Assembly (NCBI RefSeq): GCF_000615945.1
Contig: NZ_BAMO01000017.1
Span: forward strand, 1 to 64,000
Reading direction: 5' to 3'
Length of the DNA stretch: 64,000 bases
DNA from: Caldalkalibacillus mannanilyticus JCM 10596
Lineage (GTDB): Bacteria > Bacillota > Bacilli > Caldalkalibacillales > JCM-10596
In this document: piece by piece, positions 54,048 through 64,000 of the stretch
Layout of the letters: each line of letters starts with the position of its first letter
Position numbering within the stretch: position 1 is the first letter of the stretch
Position numbers and translations under genes: made by a program
The notes under the pieces: generated by a model
Told to the model about the DNA's origin: nothing
Databases searched by the model: none
The model's input: only the letters and a program-made list of their open reading frames with translations

Positions 54048-57000
54048 ATGAATGTATTAAAGCAACACAGATGGATCATAGTCATAATGATCGTTTCTCT
54101 AATAGGGGCGATGATACCAATCAATCATAGTGTAGGAGCTACCCAAGTATCCCAAGCACTTGTCGCCATAACAGATAACCATGAAAAGAATCCTGCGGCT
54201 TATCAGGTTACGTTTAGAACCTCTGCTTTAGCAGGCTCTCAATTGGCTCAGGGAGACTCTATTTTTCTAAAGTTTCCAGCAGCCATTCAAGTGCCAAATA
54301 CGATAGCAGGCAATAGAATCAAGGTCAATGATGTGACTCTTTCCACAGGTGCATCAATCGCCATTACAACGGATGGAAATAGCGATAAGACTATACAAAT
54401 CCCTCTGCCACAAGGGATAACGATTCCTAGCAACGGTTTTGTTAAGGTAGAGATTGCTCAGGAGGCTGGAATTCGCAATCCCAACACCTCTGGTACCTAT
54501 GTTCTTGAAGTAAGAACTTCCAAGGATACTCAGTGGGTCGTAACGAATGAAATAGCCATTCTAAATTCGATGGTCAGTATTCCTGAAATAACCGTTGCTC
54601 CCAATATTGTAGGAGAAACAGGCGCGTACTTCATTCGATTTAGAGTAAGTGCTGAAGGCGCATTAAATAAAAATGGTGCGTCAGATGAGATCTATATTGA
54701 ATTTCCCACTGGAACGACGTTCACTTCAAACACCATAGCATCACATCTAATTAAGGTGAATGAACAAAATATCAGTACTACAGCAACTGTAAATGGGAAT
54801 GTGCTCACCGTAAGAGTACCAACTCAAGTGACTGAAGGAGAAGAAGTTCGTCTTTCTATCTTAAAAGAAGCTGGGATCATTCACCCTGCTTCGTCAGGAA
54901 ACTATACGCTATTCGTTTCAACTTCAAGAGACTCAGAAAAAAATATGTCCACGAGCTATACCATTGAAACATCTCTAAAAAGTTTAGAGGCTTGGGTGAG
55001 CCCGAATGTAGTGGCTCAACCTGCACAATATACGGTTGGTTTAACGAACAGTATAAATCCTTTAATGAGCTGTACAGATAGTATTACGATTCGCTTTCCT
55101 GTTGGAACGGTTTTCCCCTCCAGTCTAAATGCCAATTATGTCTATATGAATGGGGAGGCGATTAGTGGCAAGTGCGGCTCTACTTCTTTACTCACATTAA
55201 ACGCGAGTCAGAGAACGATCACGATTCTTGTCCCACAGACGATAGGTGCTAATGAATATGTTAGCTTTATCCTTGATTCAAGATTAGGGATTACCAATCC
55301 TCAGCTGACAGGAAATTATCAGCTTGAGGTGAGATCATCTCAGGAACTAGCTTATCGACCTTCTCCGGTCTATGCGTTGACAGGGAATGCCATTTCTCCG
55401 TTAACCGTTCAAGTGCTAGAAAGTGGGGTAGGGAAAGCGGCAGAGTATTTCATTCAATTTTCCACAAGTACAAGTGGAGGTTTGATTGGAGGACAGGACC
55501 GAATCTTTGTTTCTCTCCCACAGGGAACACAATTTCCATCCTCTTCTATAGGTAGTCAACATATTTTGATTAATGATAAGGCATTAAGTACGAATGTATC
55601 GGTGTCCAATAATCAACTATCGATTCAACTCCCTTCAAGTCTGCAAATCCCAGTCAACAGCTCGGGCAAGCAGGATGTGACCGTGAAGATTCTTCCTTCG
55701 TCAGGAATTAGAAATCCAAGCACTCCGGGCGAATATTCTCTATTTGTTTCTACTTCACGGGATCAGGCATTGGTTAAGAATACGTATACGATTGGTAAGC
55801 AAGTCGATACACCAAGTGTTTCTTTAAGTCCCAATCAATTTAATCAAAATGGACAATACTCCATTGTCTTTAAGTTAAGTGATATCGGGAAACTAGAGGG
55901 AGGCAAGGTGGAGGGAGGAATCGAACATCATATTGAACTTTTATTCCCTAATGGAACCTTTGTCCCAGGTTCAATCTCTCCTTCTCATATTTTTGTTAAT
56001 GGAACACAAGCAAAGAGTGTTTCAGTATCTGGAAGAAGTGTGAAAGTCTATCTTGCCCAGGGGATGGTCTTAGATCATAGCTCTAGCGTAGGCTTGATCA
56101 TTCAAGCTACGGCTGGGATACGGAATCCATCTGCGGGGAGTCATCAGCTAAAGGTTCGAACAGCCAAAGATCAATCTTATGTGAACAGTCATTCTTACTC
56201 GACGACAGGAGCAGCCATAACGAATCCGCCTACGAATCCAGGAACAGGGAATCCTGGGGCGATTGTAGGGAATCGAATCAATCTACAGCTTTCATCATAT
56301 GAAGCAAATGCGGCTAGCCAATATACGATTACGTATACAACAGCTTCGAATGAAAGCTTAGTAGGTGGGACGGATGATATCTCAATTCTCTTTCATTCAA
56401 ATGTACAGATGCCTACTTTTATTAGCAGAGAGCTGATTAAGGTCAATAATGTGGCTGTAGATACAGGGGTCGTCAGAATTCAAAATAATATTATGACCTT
56501 TAGAATGCCGAGTAATGTGAATGTTGGAGCAGGTCAAGCGATGACGATCACAATTGACACTACAGCACAGATTAGAAACCCTTCCTTAAACGGTTCCTAC
56601 TTGATGTACGCTTGGAGTACGAAAAACACCACTTCAGGTTATGTGAATTATAACATCGTTAATCAGACGAACCAGTCCCTGTTGATTGTACCAACATACG
56701 ATCAACACAATAAGATTTACTATTACACATTACGCTATACAAACAATAGTAATGACTTTTTGTTGGGAGGAAGCGATTGGATTAGTATTATTGCTCCAAC
56801 AACCTTGCAACAGGATACTTTCAAAGAAAATGTCAGCATTAGCGTAGGCGGGGCTTTGGTTGGAAAGAATTCGATTCAGGTTTCTGGAACAGATTTTTCG
56901 TTCACCTTGCCACAAAATGTGAATGTGGGAATCAATCAAGAGGTATTGATTACGATTGATGATCCAAAGCAATTATTAAGCCCGCCAATTACAGGGAAGT

Positions 57001-57527
57001 ATAAATTCTTATTAGCCACGTCAAAACAAAGGACTCGAATTTCATCTAATGATATTGAGTACAGAATAGCTGGCTCAGGAAATGTTGATCAGGGTTCAGG
57101 AATAGGAAATCCTACCCCTAATCCAATCAATCCAGGAGGTCCTGATTTTGGGCGAAAGACGATTCAATTAACGATTAACCAGACGACCGCTTTTGTAAAT
57201 AATCAAGCGATAGCTCTAGATGCTGCCCCAACATTAATAAATGGGACTACATTGGTTCCTATTCGATTTATCTCTGAAACGATTGGGGCGACAGTCAATT
57301 ATCGATCCGATCAAAAACGAATTGATATTCAAATGGAAGATAAATTTATTGCCCTACTGCTCGATAGCGATATGGTCTACACATCTCAAGGAGCGATTCG
57401 ATTGGCTGCACCTGCCAAAGTCATCAATGGAAGAACCATGGTACCACTACGCTTTGTTTCCGAACAGTTAGGGATGTATGTTGCTTGGGACGGGTCAACC
57501 CAAACCATTGAGTTGAAAGAAAGGTAG
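54048..57527 (+). CDS. Repeat-rich surface protein with C-terminal stalk domain
   Basis: 1159 residues, ATG after GGGAGGG. Signal peptide (IVIMIVSLIGAMIPINHSV, cleavage near VGA-TQ). Seven Ig-like repeats of about 130-150 residues follow; each has a strand like DSIxIxFPxGT, an IxVNxxxxS strand, and a closing GIRNPSxxGxYxLxVSTSRD. The last 125 residues are a stalk domain (LINGTTLVPIRFISETIGAT; VINGRTMVPLRFVSEQLGMY). A Pro/Gly/Asn linker (about 1015-1030) separates the two parts. The repeat is different from the GDGRD repeat of the protein at 42988. Likely a long surface fibre; no enzymatic motif. Confidence 0.82.
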   Translation: MNVLKQHRWIIVIMIVSLIGAMIPINHSVGATQVSQALVAITDNHEKNPAAYQVTFRTSALAGSQLAQGDSIFLKFPAAIQVPNTIAGNRIKVNDVTLSTGASIAITTDGNSDKTIQIPLPQGITIPSNGFVKVEIAQEAGIRNPNTSGTYVLEVRTSKDTQWVVTNEIAILNSMVSIPEITVAPNIVGETGAYFIRFRVSAEGALNKNGASDEIYIEFPTGTTFTSNTIASHLIKVNEQNISTTATVNGNVLTVRVPTQVTEGEEVRLSILKEAGIIHPASSGNYTLFVSTSRDSEKNMSTSYTIETSLKSLEAWVSPNVVAQPAQYTVGLTNSINPLMSCTDSITIRFPVGTVFPSSLNANYVYMNGEAISGKCGSTSLLTLNASQRTITILVPQTIGANEYVSFILDSRLGITNPQLTGNYQLEVRSSQELAYRPSPVYALTGNAISPLTVQVLESGVGKAAEYFIQFSTSTSGGLIGGQDRIFVSLPQGTQFPSSSIGSQHILINDKALSTNVSVSNNQLSIQLPSSLQIPVNSSGKQDVTVKILPSSGIRNPSTPGEYSLFVSTSRDQALVKNTYTIGKQVDTPSVSLSPNQFNQNGQYSIVFKLSDIGKLEGGKVEGGIEHHIELLFPNGTFVPGSISPSHIFVNGTQAKSVSVSGRSVKVYLAQGMVLDHSSSVGLIIQATAGIRNPSAGSHQLKVRTAKDQSYVNSHSYSTTGAAITNPPTNPGTGNPGAIVGNRINLQLSSYEANAASQYTITYTTASNESLVGGTDDISILFHSNVQMPTFISRELIKVNNVAVDTGVVRIQNNIMTFRMPSNVNVGAGQAMTITIDTTAQIRNPSLNGSYLMYAWSTKNTTSGYVNYNIVNQTNQSLLIVPTYDQHNKIYYYTLRYTNNSNDFLLGGSDWISIIAPTTLQQDTFKENVSISVGGALVGKNSIQVSGTDFSFTLPQNVNVGINQEVLITIDDPKQLLSPPITGKYKFLLATSKQRTRISSNDIEYRIAGSGNVDQGSGIGNPTPNPINPGGPDFGRKTIQLTINQTTAFVNNQAIALDAAPTLINGTTLVPIRFISETIGATVNYRSDQKRIDIQMEDKFIALLLDSDMVYTSQGAIRLAAPAKVINGRTMVPLRFVSEQLGMYVAWDGSTQTIELKER
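54130..57080 (+). repeat. Seven diverged in-frame repeats of about 400-450 bases
   Basis: The closing motif of each repeat (GIRNPNTSG, GIIHPASSG, GITNPQLTG, GIRNPSTPG, GIRNPSAGS, QIRNPSLNG, QLLSPPITG) recurs at a fairly even spacing. The repeats are clear in protein but weak in DNA. Outer boundaries are approximate. Confidence 0.75.
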
Positions 57528-57667
57528 TTTAACTCATCAGTTTGAGATTGGGAAAAGTTACACTGAAGCATTTTCAAAATATCTCCTTCTCTTCAATGGA
57601 AATGAAGGAGATGATTACCGATATTAAAAATAAGACAAGCATCATAAAAAAGGAGAGGATTTGCAAC

Positions 57668-60600
57668 ATGAGACAGAAGAGTAGATACAAAAAAGGGCTA
57701 GCCATTACCTTGGTCATTGCCTTACTTGTGACTATGCTTCCTTTCGGTGCGATAGATCAGGCTTATGCAGCTCCAGGCGACCGAAATGGAAAAGTGGAGG
57801 ACTTTGTTAACTTTATTTTAGATACCCCGGTAAGAACTTCCCTTGGTAACTCCATAGAGGATGCAACGCTTCCTACCCAGACAGGACAGGTTGGAAATAC
57901 TCATTTTTATCGATTCGGACAAAAAAATCTTGCTGTCACAGGAAGTACGAATGGAATTAAGACATCTGATCCAGTCTTTGTTAAGGTAGAACAGATGATT
58001 AAAAACGGATCAGGAAATTGGGTGGTAGCCGCAGATCAAGGCAATACCCCTCTAATCATTGATTCAAATGATACACGCAGATTTTCAGGGAGTATCTCTC
58101 TTCAAGATGGAATGAATCGCTTAACCTTCACAGGAAGAGCAAGTGATGGGATTACAACGATTACTGAAGTAACGTATGTACGATATGATAGTACGGTCTT
58201 TCTAAACTCCATGAACCTATTGGACGGAAACTCTGTTGTTCCTCTAGATGGGATTGTGCCTTCTGCTTCAAGAACGAATGTAGTTATGATTGAAGTCAAG
58301 GCAACAAATGCGACAAGAATTCGCTTAAATAATCGAGAATACACTCCTTTCGGTAACGATACGTTTCTTGTTGGACCTATTAACTTAGCAGCAGGATTGA
58401 ATAAATTGAACTTTGTTATTGAAAATAGGGAAGGAACTCAGCAAAGCTATATACGTGATGTCTATTACTATGACCCGAGTACTTTATTTGTAGATGGAGA
58501 TTTCACCATCAATGCAATGACTAGAAATGCCTTTACTACAAGCCCTTCCTTCCCAGTAGATCTTACACAAGCGATTAATGGAACGTTTGAAGGGAAAATC
58601 CTAGTTCCTTACTCAGGGAATACAACGACACAGGCAGCAGCATTACAATCTTCTTCATTTGCCGCTTCATCATTTGGAACGTCGACAATGGGTGGAGGAA
58701 GCATTACAGGTCTAACGGTAAATGGAAGTAATGCGCAGCTTGTACGTGGTCCATCAGGATTTGACTATGCAGTATATCCAACTACCTTTAGTTTTACCAA
58801 AAATGCACCAACAAATGCGAATGATACGATTACTTTAACCTTAAATTCAACATTTGTATCACCAGCAAGCCCAAGTACGCGTTCATTTTCTTTCAGGGCT
58901 TTAGATGCTTCAAAAACGTATATTACAAATGCTTTTTATCGACCTTCAACAGGTCCTGAAGTGACTCTTTCTAGTACAACAGCGACACAGATTGCTACGG
59001 CTGATTTTACAAGCACGACGTTTAGAGTAGCGGCAACAACCGCAGTAGCTGGAGCACCATATACGATTAAAACACCATATAGAACCTATACCGGTAACTT
59101 AAACGGCAGTGGTGAGGTGACGATAACGGATCTAGCAAGTGGAGAGTATGTAGTGAGCTTTAGCGTCAATGGATCTGATTTCTTTGATACACGTATTTTA
59201 ATTAATAACACTCCTGTGATTGCGTTTAATCAGTATGCGGATGGAATTACACTCGATCATTCCTATCTAGCTCCTAATCGCACAGTCAATATTGAGCTAG
59301 TGAATATTGTGACAGGGGATAATATTAACGGCTCAAAGTTTATCATTAACGGAAATCAACACTTTGAGATTGCCAGCGGAGCTGTTTCACCAGCTGCTAA
59401 TGCAACGATGAACTCGACGTCGAGCAAAACCACACTTGTGGCACAGAATGTTCAGCTTAGACGAGGAGAGAACACCTTTGAATTTATCCTATTTAAGGAT
59501 GGGGCACAGCTAACTAAGAGAACAATTACATTCTTCATTGATGATGCGAGAACTCCAAGAGTCGCAGAATTTAAACCTGTCTTAATCCCGAAAGCACCAG
59601 CGACTCGCTTGCCATTATCCAGTCCAGATGCATGGAGAGATAGTGCAGATATTAGTTATAGTAAAAATACAGGGAATCACGTAACGCTGGAGGAGCGTTA
59701 TGATCTCCTGATCCAATCATTCCAAGTTAAACAAATTGAGTTAGTCATGAATGGGAACACCGTTTTAACCTACAATTATGATCCAAATACTGGTGTTGTG
59801 ACGATCCCTACAACGATTTCTATTGACGGTGTCAATAAAGTAGTTGGATTGGATGCGCCTGAACCGATTGTGAATGGTGAAAGAAGAACGACGATTCGAA
59901 TTCAAGACCTAGATTTCGCTCAAAACAATATTCATACCTTTGTTTTAAAGATTGTTAATGTGAATGGTTCTTTGGCAACAATTCCGATGGAGTTTAGAAA
60001 AGAAGTGGCTCCATTCCTGGTGAAATCGCCTGTACCAACAGTAGGAAAAGATATTGTGGTAAATCGCAATTTTGTTCCTGTCTATATTAAAGCAGAAGGT
60101 GCAGATGAAGTTACCATCGGCCGTGATAAAGCAGTGTACAACAAGGATAACGAATGGTTTGAGTATACTTTTATCGGCTTAAAAGAAAATAGATGGAATA
60201 AAATTAAGTTTACAGTCGTTCGAGGTAATGAGAGAGTAAATGGAGAAATTGATGTCTATTATGCGAGTGCTAATCAAGCAGGTGCCTCTCATCTCGTACC
60301 AATGGGCAATAAGGTCAAGGTGCTCAATAATGCTGTACAGTTAGATTTCCCTAAAGGGACCGTATTACGCAACAGAGAATTAGTTAATAATCGAAAACCC
60401 CTTTATCAAGGACACAACCTCCTTATTGGAATAGCTGATAGAGAAAATGGTTTAATTGATAACATTAATTATGATGGAACTCCAGCCTTTATCCATTCTG
60501 GGCTACGTTCTCGATTCTCTAGCTTACCAGGTACCTTTGTTGAAGCAAGCCCGATCGTCTATATTAATGGTGGTTTAGGTGAAGCTGTCATAGGAACAAC

Positions 60601-61557
60601 GAGATTTGATCCTATTAAAAACGGTATGCAGCCACATGACTTGCAATATACGTTTACAGATCCACTGATTCGAGATCGTGCTCTTGAACCTTCAGAGCGT
60701 GGAGAATTAACGCTTCAATTTGATGCTAGTATTCGAACAAATGCTTCTACCATTGTGACCGTATTTCGCTTGAGTCAGGATGGAAGATGGCAAAATATCG
60801 GTGGAGTTGTAAAAGGAAGAAACCAAATCGTAGTACCATTTGATGAGTTTGGTTACTATGTGGTTATGAAGTGGCGTGGAAGCTTCGAAGATGTGTCCAA
60901 CCATCCTTGGGCTAGAAACGCGATGGAAGCGATGTATGCCAAAGGATTTATGAATGGAAAACAACAAGGACTTGAATTTGGTACAGTTGATCCTGTAACA
61001 AGAGGAGAATTTGCTCAGCTTCTGGTCAAAGCATTAGATTTGCGTATTAATGCAGATGGAACTCCAACCTTCTTAGATGTAGGAGTTGGCTTTGCTGGCA
61101 GAAGTGGAAGCATGCCTCATGAAGAAGCTGTCTGGGAGCATAAATATATTGAAACAGCGGCTAGAGCAGGAATTGTCCGCGGATACTCTGGCAATATCTT
61201 CTTGCCAAACCGCAGCTTAACTCGTGAAGAAGCAGCCTTAATGATTGCCAATGCATTGAATCTGAAAATGCCTGCTAATACCACGAAATTAAGAGAAGAG
61301 TTACTCAAAATGTATCAAGATGGGGATCGAGCAAGCTTCTATTCCCGCCCTGCACTAGTAGCGGTTAATAAAGCGAAGATCATGGAAGGTGGATTGGCGG
61401 CACCATTAAGAGCTGGTGAGAAGCCTAAATATAACTTCTACCTAGAGATACGTTAACTCGTGCGGAAACAGCGATCATGATTTCGCGTCTACTGAAAAAT
61501 CAATTGAAGAAGCTGCCTAAGGATTTTGATACAACAAATCCAAATGGACAATTTTAA
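57668..61557 (+). CDS. Large SLH-domain surface protein (one frameshift near the end)
   Basis: Starts at ATG 57668, after AAAGGAGAGG; the frame is open further upstream without a ribosome binding site. 1296 residues after correction. Signal peptide (ends QAYA-AP). A long chain of beta-sandwich domains follows (about 40-1080), none of which I recognise; one late part (LGEAVIGTTRFDPIKNGMQP) recalls Big-type surface domains. Three SLH motifs lie at the C-terminus (VTRGEFAQLLVKALDL; LTREEAALMIANALNL; and, beyond the frameshift, LTRAETAIMISRLL). The frame breaks at 61441-61442, where CC for CCC turns FYPRDTLTRAE into a stop. The third SLH repeat is thus lost in the sequence as given. It should be wall-bound through CsaB-type polymer. 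Confidence 0.87.
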
Positions 61558-61604
61558 GAGGTAGCGACTAAAGTAACATTCTAATACAGTGAGTATTTGT
61601 AAAG

Positions 61605-61659
61605 CTGAGAGTGCTCCTTGCTTTTGAAAAAAAGAAGGAGTTAACTCTCAGTTTTTTTT
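61605..61659 (+). terminator. Intrinsic terminator after the SLH gene
   Basis: CTGAGAGT (61605-61612) pairs with ACTCTCAG (61644-61651), with an inner CTCCTT / AAGGAG stem, then eight T. Confidence 0.92.
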
Positions 61660-61757
61660 GTTTTAGTATGTAACTTTTTGTAAAAATATGCGTCTAATTA
61701 TTAATAGAATGCAAGATTTATAGATTGAAAGAATATTAATAGGGAGAGTTGCGACTG

Positions 61758-64000
61758 ATGAAGAAAGTATGGCAGCAGGTACTCACAGTAATGATCTGTA
61801 TGACAATGGTTTTTGGGTTATACCTACTGGATTAGAGGTAAAGGCATCGGGAAATAATGATCCACAAAGAGCTTCTTCAGAATGGATTACAGCAGGAGCT
61901 AAGCTAGAGAAGTGGAATTGGAAGCTAAAGGACGGTAATGTCAAAATTAATGTAATAGAGGTTGATCTACAGCACCCCTATATTAAGGTAGATACTCTTG
62001 GTGGGAAAGATGGAATGATGGGGAATAGACAAACCACCACACAATTAGCGAATGAGAGGCAAGCAGTCGCAGCCATTAACGGTGATTTTTTTACTATGAA
62101 TGCGGAGGGCGCTCCATTTGGAGTACATATTCAGAGCGGGGAAATGGTCACATCACCTGGGTATATTTCTCCTAAAAACACGTTTGCTTTAGATGAAGAG
62201 AAAACACCTTTCATCGGGCGCTTTGATTTTGATGCCCATGTTATTGCAGCGAACGGAGAACGTTTCCGCTTGTTTGGAATTAACAAAACACAATACCAAG
62301 CTGGTTTTCGATTTGAAGGGAACAGTCACATGAATCGCCTTCACATGTACACTCCAAAGTGGAATATGAAGAAGTGGGTTGGAGATTCATTGAAGGCTAA
62401 TTATACGGTAGCAGTGGTAGAGAACAATGTGGTCAAACAAATTGTTGAAAATAGAAAAGCGGTCGAATCCATTCCAGAAGGCTCTTTCCTTCTTTTAGGA
62501 CATGGTGAAGCGGAAACATTCTTGAAAGAAAATCTAAAGGTTGGAGATACCATTCAGGTTGATTATTCGCTCAATCCAGATCAAAACTGGTGGATGGCTA
62601 TAGATGGAAGCTCTCTTCTTGTACGAGACGGTAAATTTATTAATCATGCCACACCTGGGCGTACAGCGAGAACGGGTATCGGGTACTCTAAAGATTTGCG
62701 CTATATGTATATGGTTACAGCAGAGCGCAGTAAAGAAAGCATTGGGCTTACTTTTGCGGAGTTCGGTCGATTTTTGGAATCTAGAGGATTGTGGGAAGCG
62801 GTCAATTTAGATGGCGGTGGATCAACGGCGATGGCTACAAGACCATTGGGTCATACCCAAACGACAAATATAGTAACACAAAATCAAGGAACAGAGCGAT
62901 TGATTCCAAATGGCATTGGAATTTTTACTACAGCACCAGCAGGAAAGCTGCTAGGGTGGAGCTTATCGGTTCCGAAAAAAGTATTAGTAAATGAAAAGGC
63001 ATCTATAACGGTACGTGCTTACGATGAATATTACAACCCAATGAAGGGAGATGGTGTTCCAATCGAGGCGACGAGTGCTGGAGCATTTGTCTGGCATAAT
63101 GATCAAACCTTCTCCTTGCAGAGACCTGGCAGACATGAGATTCAATTAACGGTGCAAGGAAAAACAGAGAAGCATACTGTGTCTACGTATGGCATGACAG
63201 AGGTTAGAGAATTAAAAATCACTACAGATGCCCTGCGACTTGGTGTAGGTGAGGCCGTACAGGCAAAAGCGGTCATACAAATGACGGATGGATCGAAAAG
63301 AAATGTATCTCCCAACAGTCTTCAATGGCAGTTAGTTGGATTCAAGGGAAGTGTTTCTCAGGATGGAACAGTGAAAGCAGATCAAGCATCTGCTGGTGTA
63401 CTTATTGCAAGCTATCAAGGGTTTAGTACAGCGGTTCCTGTCATTGCCGGACAAACAGACTATAGAGTGGTAGATAACTTCCAAAGCGCAGGGAAATATG
63501 CCGTTGTCGGTCATAAAGGAACAGAAACAGGAAGTTTTGCTGTGACAGAAGATAATGGAAGTCAGGTCGGGACCTTTACTTATAACTTTGGTGAGTCGGA
63601 TGACATTCGAATTGTTTATTTAAGATATGGCAGTATCGGAATGGGAGTCAGTGGACAGCCTTCAACCTTATCTCTTCGAGTCAAAGGAGATAATAGCGGT
63701 CATTGGCTAAGAACCGAATTTAAGGATGCCAAAGGCGAGGTTCATCGCGTTGATTTGGCTGAAAAAGTAGATTGGGAAGGGTGGAAAACTCTCACAGTTT
63801 CACTTCCTAAAATGGCTTATCCTGTCGCCCTGAATAGCATTTATGTCGTCCACTTAGAAAGCTCGAAGGATAGCTCTCCGCTTCAGGGACAACTTTCATT
63901 TGCTGATTTAAGAATGCAGGATTGGCAGACAGTCAAGCTCGATAAATCAAAGAAAAATTTAGTTTTTACGCTAGATAAAAGGGAAGTTTTAGTTAATCAG
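61758..64000 (+). CDS. Exported phosphodiester glycosidase (NAGPA-domain) protein, frameshifted at the start and cut by the window end
   Basis: ATG 61758 after AGGGAGAG opens a signal peptide (KKVWQQVLTVMICMTMVFG) but hits a stop after 25 codons. Adding one C at 61823-61824 (CC for CCC) restores a frame that then stays open to base 64000, 748 codons in all. The protein has the NAGPA fold motifs RQAVAAINGDFF, FALDEEKTPFIG, GRTARTGIGY, LWEAVNLDGGGSTAMA and GTERLIPNGIGIF (about residues 110-400), followed by beta-sandwich domains, one of them Ig-like (VSPNSLQWQLVGFKGSVSQ). The last visible residues (VFTLDKREVLVNQ) look like the first strand of another stalk domain. NAGPA-type enzymes cleave sugar-phosphodiester bonds. 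Confidence 0.82.

Noticed and set aside
62604-62810. 68-codon + frame inside the NAGPA gene
   Set aside because: A different frame from the conserved NAGPA motifs, which run uninterrupted through this place.
1-64000. CRISPR arrays, tRNA/rRNA, prophage or transposase genes
   Set aside because: Looked for short regular repeats with spacers, cloverleaf-like sequence and DDE or phage proteins; none seen.

Overview
The window looks like the chromosome of a low-GC, spore-former-type Gram-positive bacterium (Bacillota, Bacillales). Its S-layer and secondary-wall-polymer genes point to the Brevibacillus / Aneurinibacillus / Ammoniphilus / Paenibacillus neighbourhood. The evidence is AGGAGG-type ribosome binding sites with frequent TTG/GTG starts, five proteins with S-layer homology (SLH) domains, a csaB-tagA-tagO set, an LCP ligase, and an S-layer gene with two tandem start sites like the Brevibacillus brevis cell-wall-protein operon. 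No rRNA, tRNA, CRISPR, phage or insertion sequence was seen. Almost the whole window builds or decorates the cell surface.

Region 1 (1-9500) is a glycan (exopolysaccharide or surface glycan) operon on the + strand. It holds the tail of a membrane protein, an acyltransferase, two GT4 glycosyltransferases, UDP-glucuronate 4-epimerase, UTP-glucose-1-phosphate uridylyltransferase, UDP-glucose dehydrogenase, and then a PglC/PglD/PglE-type trio (EpsL/M/N order) and a VanZ-like protein. It supplies UDP-Glc, UDP-GlcA and UDP-GalA and, if a 4,6-dehydratase lies elsewhere, UDP-diNAc-bacillosamine.

Region 2 (9500-24700) holds large exported proteins: a disrupted SLH protein, twin beta-propeller/Ig-like proteins with a CFIATAAYG C-terminal box, and a ~2000-residue SLH-anchored subtilisin-like protease.

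Region 3 (24900-38050) is the wall-polymer and S-layer anchoring module: LCP ligase, a membrane-tethered SLH protein, a GalE-type epimerase, TagO, a glycosyltransferase, a MurJ-type flippase, an O-antigen-ligase/polymerase-like protein, a second glycosyltransferase, CsaB and TagA, with a YigZ-family gene facing them.

Region 4 (38050-64000) starts with the major S-layer protein, which should bind the CsaB-pyruvylated polymer. It continues with a row of exported proteins, five of which carry a copper-amine-oxidase-N-terminal-like 'stalk' domain: two long tandem-repeat proteins, an uronyl-epimerase-like protein, an FAD oxidoreductase and an HtrA-like protease. A phosphodiester-glycosidase (NAGPA) protein cut by the window end may be a sixth. 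A cyclic-di-GMP-I riboswitch with its terminator controls a secreted coiled-coil protein in the middle of this row, and near-Spo0A-box motifs recur upstream of several of these genes.

Seven genes are broken by a total of eight single-base deletions, nearly all in short homopolymer runs; the first of them also has an in-frame TGA. The pattern suggests sequencing error more than true gene decay, so most are listed as CDS spanning the defect.
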